Shown here piece by piece: positions 24,524-36,156 of a stretch of DNA of 64,000 nucleotides. The stretch lies in the NCBI GenBank assembly GCA_037039685.1, contig JAWNGF010000004.1:4278001-4342000 (forward strand), read 5' to 3'. Numbering within the stretch: the stretch's first letter is position 1; every line of letters begins with the position of its first letter. A program made the translations under genes and the position numbers. A model generated the notes under the pieces. It saw only the letters and a program-made list of their open reading frames with translations, was not told where the DNA came from and made no database searches. Source of the DNA: Ceratobasidium sp. AG-K. Taxonomy: Eukaryota; Basidiomycota; Agaricomycetes; Cantharellales; Ceratobasidiaceae.

Positions 24524-26098
24524 CTAATCAAGTGCATACGCGCCAGGCGGCATAGGAGACCCTCCCTCTCTGTCTCTGTGCTGTGTCTCTGGCTCGTTTC
24601 GACTTCCACTCCCACCACCGCCCCCACTGTGATTCCCACCATCACCGCTACCGCCACCGGTCGCGTTACCAGGGGCGGGGGCATTCGCACCACCACTCTG
24701 TGACACCAACTCGAACCGACACACCGGACAGGTGCCTTTGACCTTGACCCATGGCTCAATACACTCGACATGGAAACTATGCTTACACGGGAGCGTAAGT
24801 GCTTCCTGGGGTTGGATTTCGTCGCCCGTTGGCTTTCGTTGTGGGCCGCTATCGCTAGAGGTGGCAGGTTCCGGCTCAGGAGGCGTAAATCCGAGAGTAT
24901 CTTTGCAGACTGCGCAATCTTGATTCTCAAGGGGATCTGGAATGGTGTGAGCGAGTGAGAAATCCACAGGTGGGAGGACGTACTGCCTGGTGTAAGTATC
25001 GTTCGCGGCCAACTCGCAATCATATCTTCAGGAGCTGGTACAGGCGCCGCGTGATTTCCTTCCATCAATTGGGTAAGGATTTGATCGAGAGCTAATTGTG
25101 CGATGGGTAAGTCTATCGAGTGATGAGATGATCGGTATCAAGCAAACCTTCTTGGTTAAGTGCATAGTCGCCCCATCGCCCATCTCCTGCGGTGCCCATT
25201 CCAACTCCTGGGTGACCGATGCCTGGAAAACGATAAGATCGGGGTGAAAAGTTTGGTAGAAGACCGACCTGCGCCAAATAACCCCATCAACATATTCTGT
25301 AACAGCGGCGACGGGCGCGCGCCTTGTGCTCCCGCAGCATTAGCCGAGCCAGGGGCGGGTTGAAAGGCGGCTGCCAAAAACCTGGATCATCAAGGTCAGA
25401 CTGGAAAACAGAGTAAATATATGTGCTCACTCTTCGATGGTGGCCGGCTCTTGCCTCTCCCTATCCCTTTCATCGCGTCGTCCAAACCCGCCAAACATTC
25501 CAAACCCACTGCCCCCGCTTCCGCTTCCACTCCTAAATTGAAATTGCATGCCTCCGCTACGTGACCTTCCACTTCTCTCCCCATCACTGTCGCGTCGGAT
25601 AGAAATCGTCGGCCTACCAGTTGCCGAACCGGGTGCTCCAGGACCCGAGGGCGTTTGCGGTTGTGGGTCTGGCATCCCAATCACTGCACCGAGGAGTTGT
25701 CGAATAGGATCCATGGCAAGACCTATACTAGGTCCACGATCGCGCTCGGGAGCATGGTCTGGCGCTTGCCCAAAGCTTGCGAATAGACGGCTGCCAATGT
25801 CAAATGCCCGAGGATCGTCGGTATGGTTGGGGTCGGATGGAAGTTCTTCAATGAACGACGATCTGCAGGAGGCGCAGAGGGGATCTGGGCCTTCCTTAAC
25901 GGGCGTACGTAAACGTGTGAGTAGGTCTCTGACGGGATGTAGCCACCTGGTTACTTACAGTTGTAATTGGCCGCATCTCGGCGTTGCACTTTTCCGAGGC
26001 GAGACAAGCAATGGTAGCTTAGTGATTTTGCGTTTTATTGTGATAGATTAAAGGATTCTTACCTCGTGGCAAAACCACATTGGTCCCGAGCTCGACAT
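24524..26098 (-). CDS. RNF115/RNF126-like RING-H2 E3 ubiquitin ligase
   Basis: The minus-strand ATG at 26098 opens MSSSGPMWFCHECNAEMRPI. A second Cys pair CASC follows in the next exon, then FIEELPSD; together these form the N-terminal zinc ribbon of the RNF115/126 family. The middle is low complexity, rich in Gly, Ser and Arg (25714-25427), then PLLQNMLMGLFG. The RING-H2 reads CAVCKDTLGF, then after a 30-residue insert LPCKHSFHVECIEPWV and CPVCR near 24730. The tail is Gly-rich to the stop at 24524. Family members ubiquitinate mislocalised and endocytic cargo with the BAG6 and ESCRT systems. The long insert within the RING between the second and third ligand pairs is unusual but also occurs in fungal members. 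Confidence 0.85.
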
Positions 26099-26760
26099 CT
26101 CGACGAGTGTAAAGGGGAAGGGTTTAGATTACACGGTGCAAGTTGCCCCTGGAAACGAATCTATAACTAGAGTCTACCGGTAAAGGAACCAGCAGTTATA
26201 GGGTCTCAATATAAGTTAAGAAAAACGTAGTATTGATGATAGTCGATGTTGGATGGGTATCCGGCGGAAATGAACGCACGCCTGATGTCATGTAACATCA
26301 TGAATCGGTGGCTGTGTGCTTACATGATCCCACGTGATACATGGACAGAGACAAATTTGACCGCCATCCCCATGCTGTTGCACAACCCAGAGATTTCTGA
26401 GGGACTCAGCTCGACGGAGGAGCAGGTTGCCTCTCTCACGCTGGTCGATTAACGCCAAAGCCCAGTGCCTCTGAACGGTCCCTGATCTTCTCTTGTTGAT
26501 CTTCATCAACCCACGACACTGGCCTCGCAATCCGTAGACAAGATTTCATATTTATCCGTCTACATCCATAACCGCTACCCTCTGCATCGCTCACACTGTC
26601 CTGCATGGATAATTTCCCAATTAGGCGCACAGTCCCACGGTTGCCAATCGCGCACGTGCCAAGCAACGTCAGACTCACATGACACAAAGCTGTGCACACA
26701 GTTTATCTCTTGCGCTCATGGTCGTGCGTAGCAACCACTGTGGTCAACCTCTGCAGCCAG
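26099..26760. other. Intergenic region upstream of the RING array
   Basis: No gene supported. It contains the CACGTG box at 26653-26658, listed separately. Confidence 0.5.
26653..26658. promoter_or_regulatory. CACGTG E-box, RING gene 1
   Basis: Palindromic CACGTG lying 108 bp before the ATG of RING gene 1. bHLH factors bind this core in fungi. It is weighted because all seven array genes have one 108-146 bp upstream. Confidence 0.4.
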
Positions 26761-28599
26761 ATGTTCGTCCTTCAAGATTGCTCCGTATGCTTCGAGGACT
26801 TTGACAATGACCGACCGCCTCATAGTATTCCCTGTGGTACGTCTTATCTCCATTGACGCGTCCATAACTAACGTCCTTCAGGTCACGTCTTTTGTAGCCC
26901 GTGTCTCGAATCATTGGTATCTACATCGCCCACATGCCCCAACTGTCGCGTGTCCTACTCTTCCAGCTCGATCCGCAAGGTGGTTTGTGCGCAGCAGGAC
27001 TCGGCGCCTAACCCGCAGCCCAACAAGCCAGTGGAGTCGGAGGCCGAAACACTGCTGTGGCAAGCTCTCCAAAGCTCAGTCGAGTCGCCGATGGAGATCC
27101 GGCAACGTCACTCACTTGTCGAATATAATCCGGAAGAGGCTATGAAGGATGCGGGCTTGTCGGTGGTATGTTCGGAAACCATCAGCAGCTCAACGTGGGC
27201 CTTAATTTTATGCCGCTAGAACCTCCTCACCGCGTTCAATGTGATGCGGTTGCTGGTCAAGGTGGAGAAGAGCCACGGGCTATTACAGGACAAGTTGAAC
27301 ACGGCCCAGGCGGTCGAACAGAGCTTGTGCGACCGTATATCAACCCTCGAGGCACAGAGTGTGATGAACGAAAGGCCAGCCAGGTGTGCATATTTCATTT
27401 GAACTCATTATATTTAGCTGATTATATTCTCCTTAATTTAGCTCGAGTGATCTCCAATGTGAGTATTCTTCGAACTTCCTCGATCAAATTACCCCGCTGA
27501 CGTATCCCTATCAGCACTCTTGGCAGATTTCAAGAGACTTCGGTTCGTCGTCGAGTCGATTGATAAGAAGACGACAGATATTGCGGCTCACCTACAACCT
27601 GGGCCTGCTGTCCCGACGCAATCCACCCCAGCGCCAATCGAAACGCTAACTTCTCCAGCGAGCGCCCCCGTTCCTCCTACCCCACTGGAACCCGCCCGTC
27701 CAGCCTTGCTTCGCAAACCTTCACCTCGCAACACTATCAATACCCCTTCTACGCCCACCACTGACCAGCGTGCATCATTCCAATCGACGGTCGGGCCCCA
27801 ACATCAGCGATTCCCAAGCACACCAATCTTGGCCGGGAAGCAGCCCCTCTCTCCACCTCTCACGCCCAGCCATGCGGCAGAGAGCTTGAACGACCAGCCG
27901 TTGTTTGGTGCCACATCTCATGTAAGTAGGCTCGCTTACTTGCGTCAAGGCCTGGTTTTTATGTATTCGTAGGCGGTCAGGCGTAGTGATTCGCACATGG
28001 CCAACAACCCAGGCCGAGCGAGTGCTCTTGCCACCCCTGTATGTCCCATCGCCAAGCCTTAGCCCATCCCGTGAGATACTAACTTGCTGGGTAGATGAAT
28101 TCGCCGCCTCCCAAGTACCAACAAACCATCACCGCTGAGCCAGTATGTACCAACCTGAGGTTTATTTCGTGTTCCTAACCCCAGCCCTTAGCCCAATTCC
28201 TCAGCCATCCCACTCTCGCGGTCCCGTACTCCTTCCGTCGCGGCTCTATCCAACCCTGCAGCTGAGCGAGTCCTTCCCTCACCGCCTACAATCCGAAACC
28301 GAACCTCTGCTCCCCTCCCTACTCCCGCCCCAATTCCCGTCCCTACTGCTACCACCTCTCCACCCCCTGCCCCCTCCTGCAGCTCCACTTCCAAACCCAC
28401 CGCCACTCCAACTCTCATTGCGCTACACGACTTCAACGCCGACTCGGACGTCGAACATAGCCTCAAGCGAGGCGAAACACTCTATCCTTTCCCTCAAGCT
28501 GACCTCGAAGGCGAGTGGATATGGTGCAAGAACGCAGCCGGCAAGCCTGGGTACGTGCCCAAGTGTTATGTCAAGGTCGAGGGCGGGAACGCCAAGTAA
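26761..28599 (+). CDS. RING - coiled coil - SH3 protein (RING array gene 1)
   Basis: The ATG at 26761 opens MFVLQDCSVCFEDF. An intron falls exactly between PCG and HVFCSPC, as in every gene of the array, and CPNCR completes a C3HC4 RING. Then come LLWQALQSSVE, a coiled-coil exon (VEKSHGLLQDKLNTAQ), a second helical exon (DFKRLRFVVESIDKK), a long Pro/Ser/Thr-rich linker over several exons, and a C-terminal SH3 domain: LIALHDFNADSD, GEWIWCKN and GKPGYVPKCYV before the stop at 28597-28599. The RING would recruit an E2 enzyme and the SH3 would select Pro-rich partners. It is the only array member with an SH3 and may be nearest the ancestral form. Linker exon borders (27930-28200) are approximate. 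Confidence 0.8.
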
Positions 28600-28842
28600 G
28601 GAGGTCAGGTCTGATGTTATGGTGTCTCGCGTGCATGGTTATGGACTTGTTCACGGACTTGGTTTGCTTTACCCGCTCTTTTATTATGATATAACTACAT
28701 CCCCATCTTGCATTCTGTCGTTCGGCGTGGCATGCTTTTGCTTCGAGCCTCATGGGATTCGACCATGTGATACCGGTACCATAATCTACACTTTACCAAC
28801 GTCAGCTTCAGTGCCGAGAAACAAGCCAATAAACTGATGCCA

Positions 28843-28921
28843 CTCAGCGCAAACCGCAGCGCTAATTGAGGCTCGTAAGGGCGCAAACGAACCCTTACTT
28901 GCACGTGCGGTTTTCGCTGAG
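28843..28921. repeat. 79-bp foldback element
   Basis: Ends CTCAGCGCAAACCGCA (28843-28858) and TGCGGTTTTCGCTGAG (28906-28921) are inverted with one mismatch. An inner inverted pair GTAAGGG / CCCTTAC sits in the loop. It looks like a tiny MITE or a cruciform-forming remnant. It abuts the large inverted repeat that begins 5 bp further on. Confidence 0.6.
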
Positions 28922-28925
28922 CAGT

Positions 28926-29724
28926 TAAAGGAGGCGTCATCAACTCCCCACTACCTGACTTGAGCGCTTGTCAGAAGCTGCTGGCTACAGGCCCGCATTC
29001 ACCTCAAACGCACGACTCCACCTCATCCAGGGCGAATTTCATAATTTGGGAATAAAGGAAATGCGCGAATCGGCGCTGCGAATGTGTATATGCACTTTAT
29101 ATAGAGAAATCCACAACACACAAAAACTAGTTCTCAGATTACTGCCGGGACCGAGTCGCGGCACGTGATGGAAAACGGCTGCTCCCCGTTGCAAGTGTGG
29201 CTCGGCTGCTTCCCGAGACGTGCGTTAGCTCAGCAACAAACTCCGGGGTCTTGTAGCTGAGGTGTTAAATGGCTCCATTCCACGCCATATCCTGACTCCA
29301 GATGTGTTTTTCTGTGAGATGTGACCTGTACGACTACTAAAAAGGCTGTTTGGCACCAAAAATCCATTTCTTGGAGTGATTTTCCTGCGAGCGGGAATGG
29401 ACCCCGGAGTCTGCTGCTGAGCTAACGCACGTCTCAGGAAGCAGCCGAGCCATACTAGCAACGGGGAGCAGCTGTTTTCCATCACGTGCCGCGACTCAGT
29501 CCCGGCAGTAATCTGAGAACTAGTTTTTGTGTGTTGTGGATTTCTCTATATAAAGTGCATATACACATTCGCAGCGCCGATTCGCGCATTTCCTTTATTC
29601 CCAAATTCTGAAATTCGCCCTGGATGAGGTGGAGTCGTGCGTTTGAGGTGAATGCGGGCCTGTAGCCAGCAGCTTCTGACAAGCGCTCAAGTCAGGTAGT
29701 GGGGAGTTGATGACGCCTCCTTTA
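28926..29724. repeat. Large inverted repeat with 325-bp arms
   Basis: Arms 28926-29250 and 29400-29724 are reverse complements along their whole length with only a few mismatches. They flank a 149-bp spacer (29251-29399). Both arms contain the same open frame in opposite directions (28968-29168 + and 29482-29682 -), which is a by-product of the repeat and not a gene. No clear target-site duplication was seen. If transcribed it would form a long double-stranded hairpin. Confidence 0.9.
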
Positions 29725-29790
29725 CGTAGATCACCAAGCAGACTGGCGCTTGGGGCGTTTCTTGAGACGCCAAAATCATACAATCCGACT

Positions 29791-29796
29791 CACGTG
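29791..29796. promoter_or_regulatory. CACGTG E-box, RING gene 2
   Basis: CACGTG 117 bp before the ATG of RING gene 2, just outside the inverted repeat. Confidence 0.4.
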
Positions 29797-29907
29797 TTGG
29801 CACCAAGGAAGCAACGAAGATCAACACGGGCTGTGCATACAGTACGACATGATTCCGTCTACTTCAGCAGACCCATACCCCTGCAACCACTAGAAGACGC
29901 CGCCAAT

Positions 29908-31010
29908 ATGTTCGTACTGAATGAGTGTTCCGTCTGTCTCGAGGATTATTCCACGGAGCGAGCCCCTCATAGCATTACATGCGGTACCGAATCTCGCCAA
30001 CGTTTGTAGCGAGCCGAAAGTTAATTGCATTTATAGGCCATGTATTTTGCAGATCGTGTCTCGAGCAGCTTGCTACACACACTCCCAACTGTCCGACCTG
30101 CCGGGTATCTTACTCCTTGACCTCCATCCGGAAGATCTCTTGCGCGTACCAGGACCCGGCGTCTAATTCCCGATCGAACCAAGCTCACGAATCAGAGAGC
30201 GATACCATCTTGTGGCAAGTCGTCCAGAGCGCGGTGGAATGTCCAGAGGATGCTGGGCAGCGAAAATCTCTCCTTACTCTTTGGTCGGAACAAGGTGTAT
30301 CCGAGGAGAACTTATCAGAGGTATGCTCGTGTGAGGTTATTGCTAGCGCGACTCTCACGGCCTGATTATAGAACGCACTCGCCTCGTTCGCTCTACTAAA
30401 TCTGCTAGTTCATGTAGAAGATAGTCGTCAAGCCCTAGAGGAGAGGTTGGAAACGGCTCAAGCCGTCGAACAAAGTTTGTGTGACCGTATCTCGAGTCTT
30501 GAAACACAACTATCAGAAACCACTGTGTATCCCAGGTATATATTTTGGGTTAAAATATTTGTCACCAGTGCTAATTGCTTGATGACAGTGCGCGTGATTT
30601 CAGGTGTAAGAGACTACGTTTCTGTTAATTCCCTTCCTCGCTGATTTCGCTTCTACCTTGAATTAGCACTTATCTCCGACTTTCAGAAACTACAATTGGC
30701 TGTTGACATAATTCACAAAAACACATCCGATACCACTCGACGTCTATCGGCCAATACCGTCGCGCCTCCCCAGCCTGTCCCACAAGAACAAATACCAGCG
30801 CCTTCCGAAGGATCCTCTCAGCCGATGGTGCCTCAAATCCCCCCTGGTAACACAGACGCCGCCATTCCAATTCAGGCGCCCCAGGCACGTGTATGTCAAC
30901 TGCTCTCCAAAGGCGTATTATTGATCCAGTTATCATAGGACGAGCCTCCGTCTGAACTAAACTTTTCAAATAACCTCGGGAGGGCAAGTGCCTGTTTTGT
31001 TCCGGTATGA
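29908..31010 (+). CDS. RING - coiled coil protein (RING array gene 2)
   Basis: The ATG at 29908 opens MFVLNECSVCLEDYST. After the intron between TCG and HVFCRSC the RING is completed by CPTCR. It is closest to array gene 1: SIRKISCAYQDPASN, LLWQ-like ILWQVVQSAVE, a coiled-coil exon with LEERLETAQAVEQSLCDRIS, then DFQKLQLAVDIIHKN and a Pro-rich tail. It ends near 31010 after an intron following QAPQAR, and has no SH3 domain, so it is either a shortened duplicate or one that lost its 3' end. It is probably an E3 ligase. The last exon is the least certain part. Confidence 0.7.
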
Positions 31011-31791
31011 TTTTTTGAAACGAGTCTTTTGCTGGGCTGATGTTGGACTTCTTCTCAGGTGCCAACCGTCCAAGCTCCCAACTATACTGTGCGCATAATC
31101 CCACCGCGTTAGGCTGAGATGGTCCGTGTAAGGACCCGGCTGGCCCACTCCTGCTTTACTGATTTACGCGTTGGCCGTTGAATTGACTGACAGCGGCTGT
31201 AGTGAGGAGGTGGACTTGAATGTGGAGATTGCTTCTTGAGGTAGCTGATTCTATTGTATGGCCCTACAAAATTTCAGCGATATATGCGTTGGACAGCGGG
31301 AGTAAGCCAGGGTACACCGTCGATACCCACGTGAGGATAAGATTATGTGGGATTGGGCGGTTTTATAATTCACATGATACACAACAGGATGGAATCCTCC
31401 ATCTCGTGCCTCTCGAACCTAAGTGTTTCAGATACTCGGCGTCATGCATGTGCCAGCCCTACTTGACGCCTCCGTTTGCTTCCCGATGCCTCGCTTTTCT
31501 GCGGTCGACGATACTCCAGTAAAACTGGTAAACATGTTTCTCCGAGTATAAATGTATCTTATCAGGAAGGGGCCAGTAGATAATTTCAGCTTTAAGCGAA
31601 AGTACCTGGCGATGTATGAGTTGATGTGATACGTTATAAAAAGTGTATTCCTCCCGGGTAATAGTTCACGTGATCATTCGTCATCAATTTCCCACATCCT
31701 GGCCGCGTGGCTGGGGTCAACTTCTTTCACCTTAGCCACTACACCAAGCGACACTCGAGAGTATCTCATTCCAGTTAATTCTTGAATAAAG
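31011..31791. other. Intergenic region between RING genes 2 and 3
   Basis: No gene supported apart from the CACGTG/GTGGCTGG promoter block near its right end. Confidence 0.5.
31667..31714. promoter_or_regulatory. CACGTG plus GCGTGGCTGG promoter block, RING gene 3
   Basis: CACGTG at 31667-31672, 125 bp before the ATG, followed by GCGTGGCTGG at 31705-31714. The same pair of elements precedes RING genes 5 and 6, with weaker second elements before genes 4 and 7. Confidence 0.45.
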
Positions 31792-32879
31792 ATGTTTGTC
31801 TTGAAAGAGTGTCCAGTATGTTATGGCAAGTATCATGGGGCACGATATCCGCACATTATCCCCTGTGGTGAGCCTCGGGTTGGAGTGCTTGCGTTGATTT
31901 TATGTCTGATGAATCCCCGCCAGGACACGTTTTCTGTCGATCGTGCTTGGATACCATATCGCAACACTCATCCAATTGTCCTGTCTGCCGCTCGACGTTT
32001 GCTAGTAAGAGGATCCAGAAGATCGCGGGACTCGAGTTTGAGAAATTATCAAAGCACGAGAGTACAGTTTGGAGACAGCTAGAGCACGGAGTGAAACCCG
32101 AAAACTTCGAATATCGCCAGGCTCTGGTATCATCGAATTCGGTCGAGTCATTAAAAGAGGCTGGAGTTTCGGACGTCAGTAAATTTATGCATATACGCAT
32201 CGCATTCACTCACCTATTGAACTCAGGGTGCTCAGCTGGCATTTGGCATCATGGAGCGACTAGTTCAAGCCGAGGAAGCTCAAATTAAGGTGGAGAAGAA
32301 AAACACAAAGCTAAAAGCAAGGCTAGACACAGCGAATACATCTTCGCTAGCACTCTCGGAACAGCTCGTGGCGGCGCTTGAGGGAAGGTTACAAAAGAGT
32401 AAACCACTCACGGGAGGATGGCTTTCTAGTCGTGATACCTGATCCATGCGCTCACTATACGCCACCTTTCTCCTGTTATCAGTCGCGGTCAACCTTCGCA
32501 GTCGAACGGTGTAACTCCTGGCAATGCAGTACGTCACAACGCCGGTCAACCTAAAAGGACAAGCACCGGTGCCAATCCGGATACGAGGACCGGGGGCTGC
32601 TCTACCCCCGTCACGAAGTCATCTCAATCAGCGCGGCCAACAAGTTTTTATAACTCACAAGTAGAAGCCGTCTGCAGCTATTGGATTGACAGGGCGAATC
32701 GCACCCTGCAAATTGACAACAGAGGATCCTTGGTTGGGCCCGATCATTCGGGTTGTCACGTAAATACAGATCGGCGGAAGTTGCGTGATAGTGCCATTTG
32801 TAAGTTTCACGCTTGCACCTCTGCTAAGCATAACATATCCCGAGAGTATCTAACTCAAAGTATTTACGTGCCAGACTAA
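31792..32879 (+). CDS. RING - coiled coil protein (RING array gene 3)
   Basis: The ATG at 31792 opens MFVLKECPVCYGKY. An intron splits PCG from HVFCRSC and CPVCRSTF completes the RING. LEFEKLSKHESTVWRQLEHG is a block shared with genes 4-7. After the next intron (GT donor at GVSD|GTCAGT) the coiled-coil exon reads LVQAEEAQIKVEKKNTKLKA. The 3' end is uncertain. A donor near 32388 and acceptor at 32481-32482 lead into an open frame of about 130 codons ending at 32879, with SRGQPSQSNG aligned to the tails of genes 4-7; otherwise translation ends at 32442. Further coiled-coil-like sequence at 33023-33140 may be a lost or extra exon. Confidence 0.6.
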
Positions 32880-33386
32880 TCGGGTGGCGTGTGCTCAATA
32901 TGATTCAAATACGTGAGGCACTGTTAGTCTGTACGAATAATTAGGGGGAAAGTGAATATCTGCATTTTACGACCATTTTGTCTCAATGCTTCACGATATG
33001 ACCAACTGACCGTGTCTTCAGCTTGCCGTACAGGAAACCCAAGCACTTGAGAAATATGAAATTGAAAGCAGCTGGAAAGAAGTTCAAGGTTGCTCGGCGC
33101 GAGGCCGCAATAATCACGCTGAAGACTCTTCCTTGGTTGCGAGGTAGAAAAAAAAAACTTTCGATTGTTTTGGGTTGGAAACTTCATAGCATTCAAGCAC
33201 ATTCTCCCTGCCAGGGGATGGGTTCAACGGTTGAGAGGGTATTATGTTTAACAAGGCACTCCAGTCGGAGGCCCAAAATGACCAACTTATAACCATCAAT
33301 AGGCACATAGTTGCTTGACTTAAAGCAACTAAAAACTCGGATTGGTCTTTTGGTACGACTCACAGATCCAAGCGGATCAGAAACTG

Positions 33387-33420
33387 CACGTGACTTTTCC
33401 CACACTCACTGCGTGGCTGC
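33387..33420. promoter_or_regulatory. CACGTGAC plus GCGTGGCTG block, RING gene 4
   Basis: CACGTG at 33387-33392, 146 bp before the ATG, with GCGTGGCTGC at 33411-33420. Confidence 0.45.
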
Positions 33421-33532
33421 AAGGGGTGACACGGCGTCCCTGACGCATCGATCAACTCTATGGGCTGCCGCCCAGCCGTTCGCGTCAAGGCCCTCAATTG
33501 ACCCCTTCCGTGTTATTTTTGCCGAGAACAAT

Positions 33533-34463
33533 ATGTTCGTCGTACGGGAGTGCTCAATTTGTTATGAAGAGTACTGTGATGGGCGATATCCACATATAAT
33601 CCCGTGTGGTGAGCCTAGCCTTGGGCTGGTTAGGTTGATTGGCTAAATGACAGAATTTTACCCAAGGTCATGTATACTGCAAGTCCTGCCTTGATTCTCT
33701 AGGATTAATATCTCCCAAATGCCCTGCTTGCCGGTCCTCCTTTCTCCGAGGAACAGTCCGAAAGATTGTGGGACTGGAATTCGAAACACTGTCCACGGGG
33801 GAAACGAGCACGTGGGAGCAACTGGAACGCGGATCCCGACTTACAGCACATGAATTTCGCCAAAATATTGACCGGTCTCATTCGATTGCGTCTTTGCGGG
33901 AAGTCGGAGTATCAAAAGCAAGTGCTGGTTCTACGTAGCCATGTCTCAATGCTAACAATACGTTGAACGCAGAACGCTCAGGTCGCACTCAGCATCATGC
34001 AGCTGTTAGCGCAAGCGGAGAAAAAGGTCACTGAGCTGCAAAGTGAACTGCATGCATCCAAAACAAGTGCGAATGCCATGTCCGAACGGATCTCAATCCT
34101 CGAAGCACGAGCAAGGAATCGCCGGAGTTCCATTGGGTGGGTACTGATATATTCCCGTAAAATAACTCAGGTTCTGGCAGTACCTAACTCTCAATGATAC
34201 GCAGAAGCCACACTCTACGCTTGCAGTCCAGCCGAAGCAGTACCACCCAAGCCAACTCCAATTGCAGCACTCGATGTGGCCCCGGACGGCGAGGACGCCT
34301 AATATGTTTGTTTGTTTGCCTCGTTAGTTACCCTCGATCTTGTGACGCACCCCTCAGCCTTTGGACTGGTCATTCGGAAACAACCCCTTCTAGGACCCTC
34401 ACTGCCGATCGCCCTAAGGTGGGACTCAAGCCGCTGCCTCTAACCTCGTCTACGCGTTGGTAG
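33533..34463 (+). CDS. RING - coiled coil protein with hydrophobic tail (RING array gene 4)
   Basis: Exons 33533-33608, 33667-33917, 33973-34136 and 34205-34463 give 249 aa. The RING starts MFVVRECSICYEEYCDG, continues HVYCKSC after the intron, and ends with CPACRSSF. Then come IRK-like VRKIVGLEFE, WEQLERGSR, and a coiled-coil exon IMQLLAQAEKKVTELQ. The last exon contains RLICLFVCLVS, a short hydrophobic stretch that aligns with one in gene 5. The second intron has a GC donor (TCAAAA|GCAAGT at 33918). It is probably an E3 ubiquitin ligase; membrane attachment by the tail is possible but weak here. Confidence 0.75.
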
Positions 34464-35143
34464 TTCTCCAGTGGGTCCGTCAGGTCTTACAATGTAAACA
34501 CTCACAGGATTTAGAGAATGACGAAATAAACACCGCGGTTTCTTTGTGCGGCTCGGGTGATGTGGCGGTACCAACCTGTGTCTTGATCTTGATAAGCACT
34601 CTTCGGTAGGCGCATGAATGCGCAGCGCAGCGTCTTGGACGAGGTTGGGATACGCCCGGCATTTATGTAAACCGTAAAATTCGCCGCTGGTCATGGCGCG
34701 GGGCGAGTAAAGTTGTATCAAACTCTGTTTACTCTACCCTCGTAATGTCTCTGGTGGGTGCCGAAAGACCAAAAAATATTGATTCCAAAAAAGTGGGGAT
34801 GCAAGCTGTGGTACGGAATTAATATTCCTGAGTTGGAAGAACATTTGCGCAGGCGATTAACGCACAATGGCATGCTTTAGTCGCCGATGCTCCAACCTGA
34901 TTGATAACCTCCACGGGACTTCGGGAAAGGGCAACAAGCTCAAGCAGTCAATTTCAAGTTACTGGCGGTTCAGCATTACGCGGAGCGCCATGCTTGAGGT
35001 ATGGCAGACCAATCGTATCACTCGCAAATATGTCCACAAAAAGGAGCCAAAGTGACCAGCGGGTGCGTTTTGCCGGATGTACGGCGATGAGCCCAGAAAC
35101 TTGGCCCGGTAGGACTTAAATGCCAAATTTGAGTCAAGGCATA

Positions 35144-35176
35144 CACGTGACTCTTCCCACGCTACCCCGTGGCTGG
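35144..35176. promoter_or_regulatory. CACGTGAC plus CGTGGCTGG block, RING gene 5
   Basis: CACGTG at 35144-35149, 134 bp before the ATG, with CGTGGCTGG at 35168-35176 and a shared CTTCCCAC between them. Confidence 0.45.
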
Positions 35177-35277
35177 AGCGTTTCCCCTGGCGCTTCGACT
35201 TACCACGAGTTACTACCCAGTCATCTTCACTAAGGCTCACTCTCGATCCACCCCACGCTTTTTTCACCAAATGTGAT

Positions 35278-36156
35278 ATGTTCGTATTGCGGGAGTGTCC
35301 AATTTGTTATGACGAGTACTGTGATGAACGGTATCCACATACCATCCCCTGTGGTAAGCGTAACCTTGGGATGGTTTGTTCGATTGACTAATCCTCAGAG
35401 ATGCACCCAAGGTCATGTATACTGCAAGCCATGTCTTGATAAACTAGAAATATTACATCCTAAATTCCCTACGTGCCGGTCTCTTTTCCCTCAGGGGGCA
35501 ATTCGAAAGATTGTGGGACTCGAGCTCGAGGCTCCGTCCAAGGAGGAAACAACTATTTGGGAGCAACTTGAGCGCGGATCCAGACCTGAGGAGTACGAAT
35601 GTCGCCAAGTTATTATACAGTCTCATTCAGTTGCGTCACTCCAGGGAGCCAGGGTCTCCAAAGCAAGTGCTTCTCCTGATCTTGCCACATCCGATCGCTG
35701 ACCAATACGTTGAACACAGAATGCTCGGGTCACACTCGGCATCGTGCAGCTACTGGTACAAGCCGAAAAAAATAATGAGGCACTCCGGGGCCAGCTAAGC
35801 GCCTCCGAAACAACTATGTCCAGCAAGATTACAACCCCCGAAACGCGAGGAAGAAAAACCAGGAGAAACTTTGAGTAAGTCCTTGCTCATCACCGAATAT
35901 TCACTTGGGTATTGGGACTATTTAATGAAAATTGACGCTAAGAAGAAGTCATACTCAGCGTCCGCAGTCTAGCAGACTTGATTATAACCAAACCAACTAT
36001 CACGAGGCCCAAAGTGGCTTTGGGCTGAACGAGGGCCTAATATGTTTGCTCGTCTGCCTCGCCATTTCTTTAGCCATACAATACTCTCTCAGTCCGGGGG
36101 ATAGTTACTTGGAGCAAATCCTTCGAGAACTCTCATTGCCGATTTTCCTAAGGTAG
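35278..36156 (+). CDS. RING-like - coiled coil - TM protein with a missing zinc ligand (RING array gene 5)
   Basis: Exons 35278-35353, 35412-35662, 35720-35874 and 35946-36156 give 230 aa in one frame. The first part MFVLRECPICYDEYCDE and HVYCKPC match the array, but the final RING pair reads KFPTCRS, so the first Cys of the usual CPxC is Phe. One zinc site is therefore incomplete and ligase activity is doubtful. A coiled-coil exon (LLVQAEKNNEALRGQL) follows. The last exon holds GLICLLVCLAISLAIQ, a good single transmembrane candidate. The second intron starts with GC (TCCAAA|GCAAGT at 35663). It could be an inactive paralogue acting as a decoy or scaffold, or an early pseudogene. Confidence 0.7.

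Noticed and set aside
26246..26530. Short open frames before the RING array
   Set aside because: Overlapping on both strands, with no motif or splice support.
28968..29682. Two identical 66-codon open frames facing each other
   Set aside because: They are the two arms of the inverted repeat, with no coding features.
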